From NCBI GenBank assembly GCA_964019165.1, contig OZ025282.1, positions 5,699,131 through 5,763,130 of the forward strand: a DNA stretch of 64,000 nt, written 5' to 3'. The stretch comes from Mastigias papua. Its lineage: Eukaryota > Cnidaria > Scyphozoa > Rhizostomeae > Mastigiidae. Both the position numbers and the translations under genes were made by a program. A model generated the notes under the pieces. It saw only the letters and a list, made by a program, of their open reading frames with translations, ran no database searches and was not told the origin of the DNA. Positions 57,901 through 64,000 of this stretch are shown here, in pieces (the first letter of the stretch is position 1; every line of letters starts with the position of its first letter).

Positions 57901-60900
57901 GATAGTCACGTTCAAAGAAAATAAACGATCGCCTATACTTATGTCATTGTTTTCATCCATAACTTTGCAGTATCCCCTATCTTACTACTGTCAACTGGTG
58001 CAATCTCACAACAAACGAATGATCACTTACTCTCGGCTTTCATGTCGAAGAACCATGGCACCTCGATTATTTGAGCCATGGTGAATTGGACCACGTACAT
58101 ATGCCATGTTGGGTTCTGATCCAGCCCTATGAATTAATATATTTAATTGTGAGACAGACAAAACATGTGAGATCAATATAAGATGTTTTGTCATCCCTCC
58201 AAATGAAAGCTGTTGAATGTTACAGTGCAACACCACTAAGTCATATAAAAAAAATGGAACTACTCTGTCCTAAGATGATATCATAAGCAATAAAATTTAA
58301 ACAGCTTTTACTTTATATGTCTCATCAAAACAAATAGCATACTGAAATAAAGCCAAGTGTACCTGTTTTTCATTTTATGAACAGATTCGCCATCACTTGC
58401 ACCACTTGTATATCCACTGTAATAATGGGACCTTTGAGGAAATAGTTGCTCAGTTAATTTCAATAATCAACAACAAAAAGAAAAGTGTCGATTGCAATTA
58501 CTAAGTGGAAAGGTAACTCCAAATATCCAGTTCTTTATTTTAATGCCTAGCGCTTTCAAATAATGAACAAGGCCGAAATTACAAAATACTCTGTCATAAA
58601 CAATGGTAGAATTTGCAGGAAAGAAAAATCTGCGAATAACTATAGCGTGCTGAAAGCAAAATTTCAATTCACTTAGACATCTTTAAGAAAGAAGCAAAAG
58701 GAAGTTTTCTGGGAAAATGGGACCTATTCATTAAAATGACAAAATAGTACACAGCTTTGTATTCGAATATCATAAAAATGATCTACCTGTAAATCAATTT
58801 AAGAAAAGAAATCTACTGAGGGAAATGAGGATGCAAAAGTGCCAAAAAATTGCAACGGATATTAAACAAGTTTATCGATGGGTCACCCGGCAAACATTTC
58901 ATTTCAAATGCTTCCTCACCTTTTTCTTCTTGCTGCTATTTCTTCACCAGAACTGTAGCCAGCATGATAACTAGATATCTTCCTAGATGTGCAAATTTTC
59001 ATTTATCTGTTTAATGCTATTTAATTCAATATTGATTTTTAGTTAATTTTAGATGACATTTCAGATTCAATGTCACAATCAAGCCATGTGCGCAGACGCT
59101 CACAAATTAGGATCATCTGAGAAATCACTGTTGGAAGTGACGTAGTGTTTTAAATCATTTTTCAAATTACAGACAGCATATTGATTGTGCAAACTAATGA
59201 TAGAAAACTAATTCAGTGGTAAACAGGTGATAATTAACATCTGTAAAATAGAACGATAGCAAAGAGAAAGCAGTTAAAATTCAGTTAGTTAGGCTGGTTA
59301 AGGTTAGCTTGTATTAGAGTTTGATTGAATACGTCATATTACAAGGTACGTTAGCTGTTAGTTTGGAGCATAACTATGTTAAATTGAAACTAGATTCACA
59401 TTAATGCGAGAGAAATTTAATTGGATGTAGTAAACGCCTGGTTCACATTTGCCACAGGGATCAAAAGAATATCAGACTTTCATCTATCGCAGACCTTGTA
59501 ACGAGTGCTAACATGGATTAAACCTTGTCCCCGATATCCTCAGTTGCAGCTGCAGATGGTTCTCAATCCTTTCAGAACAGTACATAAAACGTCTGTCTGA
59601 AAAGTCCATCCTGCCTTCTTGTAATTTCTTTGACGAATGCGAGCCAGGCTGAAAACTTAGGTTAGCACGTAACACCTTAGATATTAGTGTGCAATATAAT
59701 CTCAGTTAATTTCTGTAGACTGTAAGTTGGCAAAATGGGCATTAAAAAAAGGTGCAGATCACGATCAGAAGATGAGAGTTGAAATTCACAAGTGCAAAAA
59801 CAGAACAACTTCTTACCTTTTAGGAATCTCAACATCACTCTGCAGCGAAGCTGTCGATCTATGCGGCCTGAAACCAAAGCCAAACCTTGCATGAGTAGTA
59901 CAAGATATGGAATACATAACTTCAGATTCAAACTATAACCAACAACCAAAAGTATTCAAATAATCAGCAAGGTCCTAAGGTTACCCTATGCACTTCCAAC
60001 CTGTATATTTAAGGTTTCTATCGCAAGGGTAACAGCATCGTGAGCAGGTGGAAAACTGTACTGCTCAAAAACTTATTCATACAAATTACTCACTTGGGAA
60101 ATCTAGCCGAAACTGGAGCACCAGCTGGAGCTGTTTCATTCATAACATTGTTGCTGATGTTATGTCCACTTGTATACAGCCCACTAAAGAAAACAAATTG
60201 AAACAGCAGTTAAAAAAGATATTATCTACTAATAGGAGAGGAGAATTAACAAAAACCAAACATTAAATTATAGATTATTCACATAAATCTTAGGGAAATC
60301 TTTCATTGAGTGTAATTTTAAGTGGGGAGTTCACTTCACAGGCCAATGTGCCTCTAAACTACTTTATTCAAAAGAGATTTTCATCATAGCGATTAAAATG
60401 GCTGATATGAGAAACAGCTTAGAATATTAAATAGTTATGGGACAAGAGCCATCTCTAGAATACACAATACATTTCTACTAAAACACTTCTTGGGGTCAGG
60501 GACGTGCAGAGAGAGGGGAGACAAGTGGGAAAATTATCCAAGGTCTCGAACTTTAGAGGGGCTTCCAAAAGTTATGAAATGATTCCTTTGTGACAATAAT
60601 AACCGTCTCATCTCAAAATGACACCATCAAGGTCCGCTTTTTTCATCTTGAGCTCTTGCGGGGCCTGGTTGGTGTGTGACAACAAATGTTTTTTAGCATT
60701 TTTTTCTATTGGTATACAACAATTACATACAAAATTTTAGCATACTAAACTACTTGAATAACTATACAAACACTACGGGAACGTTACCATGGGGAGCAAA
60801 CAACAATGACTACCCCATGGTCAACACATATATTAAGATACACACTAACTTATTTACACAACACTACTTCAGATATTTTTCAAGAACAGTCTTACGCAGC

Positions 60901-63770
60901 ATTAAACAATAGAGACTATAACAGAACAAAGACCAGTACTAGAAGGCGATTTGGTAACATCAAATGCTGTAGAAAATGGATCATTTACCATCTAATAATG
61001 CACATGCACACCGGGTTTCCAATAGTGAGCTCTAGATTATTGCTTCTAAATGAAATTCTCTCTTAATTTGAGTGAAGCCAAGCATTTTTAACAAAATTTA
61101 CAATCCTAATCTTTCAAAATGGTATTCATGGTACAATTCTTTGATAATTCAAAACATACATTTAAGTCAGGTTCCACATCAAGATGGGGACAATACCATT
61201 GTATCTATTCGAGTCTATTGATCATCATTTATATCAAATATTATATATCTAATATCCGCTGAAATCAATGATCAAACAAATATTCTATAGTTGAGAATTA
61301 TAATCAGTCTACTGAAAATCCAACCTTCAATTGACTGACGACAACTCAGCTTTCACTATAATCTAAATATTTAGAGTTAGTTCGCAAAGCCTAATTTCTG
61401 AAAAATAACTTATATATTAATCTACACATGCCTCTTATTGCTTGATCGTTGTCCCCATTGAGGAGAAGTCTCGTTTTCATCCACTGAATAAAATGTTGTT
61501 GTCAGATCCCCATTGGCAACGGACCTGGAATGAAACAAATGATTGGGTGAAAGCAAATAGAATTAAAACAGTTACAATCTACAACAGTGATAAAACTCAT
61601 CTCAAAAGACGCTCTACAATGTTTGACGGAATCAGAGGCGACAAAGGGAGGACAGGGGCAGAGCGCCCACGCTTTCAGCCTGAGAGGGGCCCCTGAAAGC
61701 AGTGGCGGACACTAGGGAGTGAGGAGGGCAGTTACACCCAATAGTTTCAGAAAACAATTGAATTTCTATGGTGTGGTTGCTATAAATTTTCCTCAGAGCC
61801 TCGCCACTGACTCCTGTGATCTGCCTACTCCCCTTCCTTCAATAATCAAGCAAGTGTCCGCTACAACCTGAATGTTATGAACTAATTCCCTGGTGATTGC
61901 AATAAATTCAAAATTTCATAATGACATCATCTAATGCCACTGGTCTTCATTTGCCCCGGACCCTACAAAAGCTCTTGGCGCACCTGTCTGGGATATTGAC
62001 AGGACCCTACAAAAGCTCTTGGCGCACCTGTCTGGGATATTGACAGGACCCTACAAAAGCTTTTGGCGCACCTGTCTGGGGTATTGACAGGACCCTAAAA
62101 AAGCTCTTGGCGCACCTGTCTGGGATATTGACAAGGTGATATTCTGCAACTCGATGATGAAAAATGGTATGAGAAGCTGAAGAGATAAGTTCTATTCCTG
62201 ATTCATTTTGCTTAAGCCATTCGCAAATGATATAAAATTGGTATATCTCTCGATCTTGGTTCCTGTATTTGGAACTTGACTGCAATTTGAAAGGTGGTGG
62301 GTTATGCACTTACATTTTTGACATGTTAGATGTGTTTGCAGAAATGGCCGAATTACCAGACCGATTGTGTCGATTTTGTGATTCTGCAATAAAAACATAC
62401 AAAGAGATCTCTAAATTCTGATTGAAAAACAAATCTGGTCAACATCACAAAACAATTTATGAACATCTACATCATTACTAAGAGCCACAGGACTTTGCAT
62501 TCGTGAGTAAAGGTAAAGGTGAGTCCCATGTACGATTCTGTACGGTGGGGGAGTTCCGGTTAGAGGGACACTTATCCTGAGCCGCCGGCAAAGTGAGGTA
62601 GGGTGGCCAGTTCCTTTCCTCGCCGCCTTTAACTTCCCCAGTGTTGCCACCAGGTACCCATTTGCTGCTGGGTGGACAGTGAGCGAGCATCCGAACTATG
62701 ATCCGAGGGTTCGGCTCGAACCATCGATGTTTCGCACAGCAGTCAAGCAGTCTAACCACTTGGCCACTCGCCCATCGCATTTGTGAGTAGAACCCTAAAT
62801 TAAACAAAAATGCTCAAGGTGACAGAAAAAAGCTCCGGTCCACAGCTTACCGTCAGCACTAGGCCTTCGAGTGTACCGTTTACTTTGCACTCTAGGAAGG
62901 AAAATAATCCTCATTTAGAAAAATACTAAATGAAAACGAACTATAACAGTTTAAAGTGTTTGAGCATCAAAAGTATAACAGTGTGAGGGTTGACAACTTC
63001 TCAGAGTCTTCCCAAAGTTGAAAAATTTAATGGTTTTACATAAAAATCTACTAGTTCTCATGTGCAAAATATCTTCATTTCCTGAAATTATATTCTGAAT
63101 AAGGTGGTAGACTAAATATTGCCAAAAACCGGGCTACAAATATCAGGTTCAAATCTCATGACATTTCATCCCCATGAAAGTAAAACAAGATTAAGGTATA
63201 GAGCTCATAATGATCTGATTTTATGATCAGTCACCTTTGCACCACAGGTGGTGGCCTTTTTACTCTTGAGCTATCCTGAAGAAGCTCTTGTTGAGTTCTT
63301 CCACTGAAAAACAAAATTCATCGATACTGCATGTATGCCTACTCATATTCTGAGGCCTTATGAATGCGGCTAAACATGTTATTAATTATCTACCCCAACA
63401 TAACTACACATTGACCTTATCGGTATCAGGAACCGATGCATACAACAAAAGGTTAAAAAGAAACTCCACAAAAATAGCTAAGATATAAGAAGACTACAAA
63501 GAGGTGCACTCTGAGAGATTCCACGTTTGCGATGTTAAAATTGAATGGGTAGCCAATGAATTACCCCGAAAAATTCTGAAGGGTACAAAACATTGCTTTA
63601 GCGGGACGTCTCCTTAGCACAAGAGTTACTAATAAAATGATATTGAAGTACGAGGAAATCATTGAAGTGTATAAATATCACAACAGTCAACCAACCTGAA
63701 ACGGAATCCTGATCCCTTTTTAAACAGAAAATTATAAGCAGAAGCTGGTACATCGTTTGCTTTCTCTAAC
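51980..63770 (-). CDS. FERM-domain protein (FRMD/EPB41L type), FERM-adjacent region and tail, partial
   Basis: Cortical scaffold linking membrane proteins to actin; 5' part lies beyond the right edge. Exons in order: 63770-63696, 63303-63235, 62891-62851, 62383-62314, 61524-61432, 60183-60094, 59867-59817, 58982-58920, 58416-58363, 58126-58031, 55844-55734, 55288-55114, 54802-54279, 53368-53341, 53090-53040, 52072-51980; phases close to 561 residues and TAG. The first two exons give GSGFRFSGRTQQELLQDSSR then VKRPPPVVQR and SKRYTRR, the FERM-adjacent signature of protein 4.1 relatives (compare FRYSGR in EPB41L and FRMD3/5). The FERM lobes themselves are not seen. The rest is disordered: YSSG/YTSG serine repeats, runs of 11 and 7 His, Asn/Gln/Ser-rich stretch. 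It ends STEL, a class I PDZ ligand. One intron uses a GC donor (61431-61430). Confidence 0.72.
52287..52434. repeat. tandem duplication, two 75-bp copies
   Basis: TGGGAAAATATGTCAC through CACCGCTGCCC occurs at 52287 and again at 52362, differing by a 2-bp deletion and one substitution, in the last intron of the FERM gene. Very recent duplication. Confidence 0.9.
52678..52817. repeat. degenerate (CACT)n microsatellite
   Basis: CTCACTCATT/CACTTACTCA-type words repeated over about 140 bp with many substitutions, in the last intron of the FERM gene. Confidence 0.85.
55478..55673. repeat. diverged tandem duplication of about 100 bp
   Basis: AGCAAGAGGAAATTT ... CACATGTCC ... TCATCTGAATCT occurs twice (about 55478-55570 and 55583-55670) in an intron of the FERM gene. 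Confidence 0.8.
57335..57785 (+). repeat. interspersed repeat, copy 2 (pairs with 39345-39900)
   Basis: Inside the 2.2-kb FERM gene intron between 55844 and 58031. Same order of conserved words as copy 1, with several indels, so the two copies are old relative to the satellite. Confidence 0.65.
61430..61431 (-). other. GC splice donor
   Basis: On the reverse strand the exon 61524-61432 ends AATAAGAG and is followed by GCATGTGTAG. Only this GC site preserves the frame into the exon ending 60183 (AG+T gives Ser); no GT donor in phase is nearby. Confidence 0.6.
61700..61866. mobile_element. MITE-like element, CAGTGGCGGACAC terminus
   Basis: GCAGTGGCGGACACTA at 61699 pairs as an imperfect inverted repeat with AAGTGTCCGCTACAAC at 61852. 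The CAGTGGCGGA end is typical of hAT-like non-autonomous elements. Intron of the FERM gene; no reliable target duplication seen. Confidence 0.5.
61959..62133. repeat. 44-bp tandem repeat, four copies
   Basis: Unit GACCCTACAAAAGCTCTTGG... TGTCTGGGATATTGACAG at 61959, 62003, 62047 and 62091, differing at one or two bases each. In an intron of the FERM gene. Confidence 0.95.
62510..62776 (-). mobile_element. tRNA-derived SINE with target-site duplication
   Basis: On the reverse strand the element starts near 62776 with a tRNA-like head: A-box TGGCCAAGTGGTTAGA and B-box GGTTCGAGCC, then a body containing TGGGTACCTGGTGGCAACAC and CCGGCGGCTC, and ends in a CTTTACCTTTACT tail. It is flanked by GCATTCGTGAGTA (62497-62509) and GCATTTGTGAGTA (62777-62789), a 13-bp target duplication with one mismatch. 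The conserved body may be one of the shared metazoan SINE central domains, which I cannot name with certainty. Confidence 0.85.
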
Positions 63771-64000
63771 CTAAAATCGTAGAGGAAATGGCTGATAAAA
63801 GAGCGAGAGTACAGAATTATACGTACTTTATATCATAGATGATAAACAAGTCAACATAAATAGAAAAATATATGAATGATATGAAAAAATTCATCTTATG
63901 ATCCAATATCCGAAGTTGAATGATTAAAAGCTTTGTCAAATATCCTACCAAAAATGGACTCTTTACAACTAAAAGACTTGTAAAAAATATCAAAGATAGC
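63771..64000. other. intron sequence at right edge
   Basis: Upstream intron of the leftward FERM gene. No further exon was recognised; the incoming phase at 63770 requires two bases from an exon beyond the window. Confidence 0.6.

Overview
This is AT-rich metazoan nuclear DNA: every protein gene but one is split by many small GT-AG introns, and the gene set is animal. I see the 3' end of a casein kinase I gamma gene (CSNK1G), a complete tropomyosin gene (TPM), complete EIF3F and LSG1 genes, a long single-exon gene with a Tesmin/TSO1-like CXC domain, and the 3' two-thirds or so of a protein 4.1 superfamily (FERM) gene. The species is not identifiable from the sequence. A short 242-residue tropomyosin, compact introns and a high density of small repeats would fit a marine early-branching invertebrate such as a cnidarian, but that is only a guess.

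Layout. 1-2344 (+): last four exons of CSNK1G, ending in the palmitoylated CCC/polybasic tail. 6871-16441 (+): TPM with eight coding positions and three alternative last exons of exactly 83 nt each. 17458-23920 (+): EIF3F in eight exons. 25610-34735 (+): LSG1 in fifteen exons, with two MITE copies and a tRNA-derived SINE in its introns. 35137/35392-38922 (+): CXC-domain protein in one long exon. About 40.2-49.0 kb: a 118-bp satellite of about 65 monomers containing a 3106-bp duplication; each duplicate carries the same fragment of a non-LTR retrotransposon ORF1. 49.0-52.0 kb: gene-free, with a 39-bp minisatellite and a long inverted repeat. 51980-63770 (-): sixteen exons of the FERM-family gene, running off the right edge.

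The first five genes all run rightward and the FERM gene runs leftward, so the satellite lies between two convergent 3' ends. The genes do not form a pathway: EIF3F (translation initiation) and LSG1 (60S maturation) are both translation housekeeping genes, TPM and the FERM protein are cytoskeletal, and CSNK1G is a membrane-anchored kinase. Exon boundaries were set by hand from splice consensus, reading phase and recalled family sequence; all coding totals close to a whole number of codons, but none has been checked against transcripts.

The most unusual material is the tropomyosin gene structure (loss of the 42-codon second exon, tripled last exon), the satellite with its captured ORF1 fragment, and the CXC gene, which looks transposase-derived.
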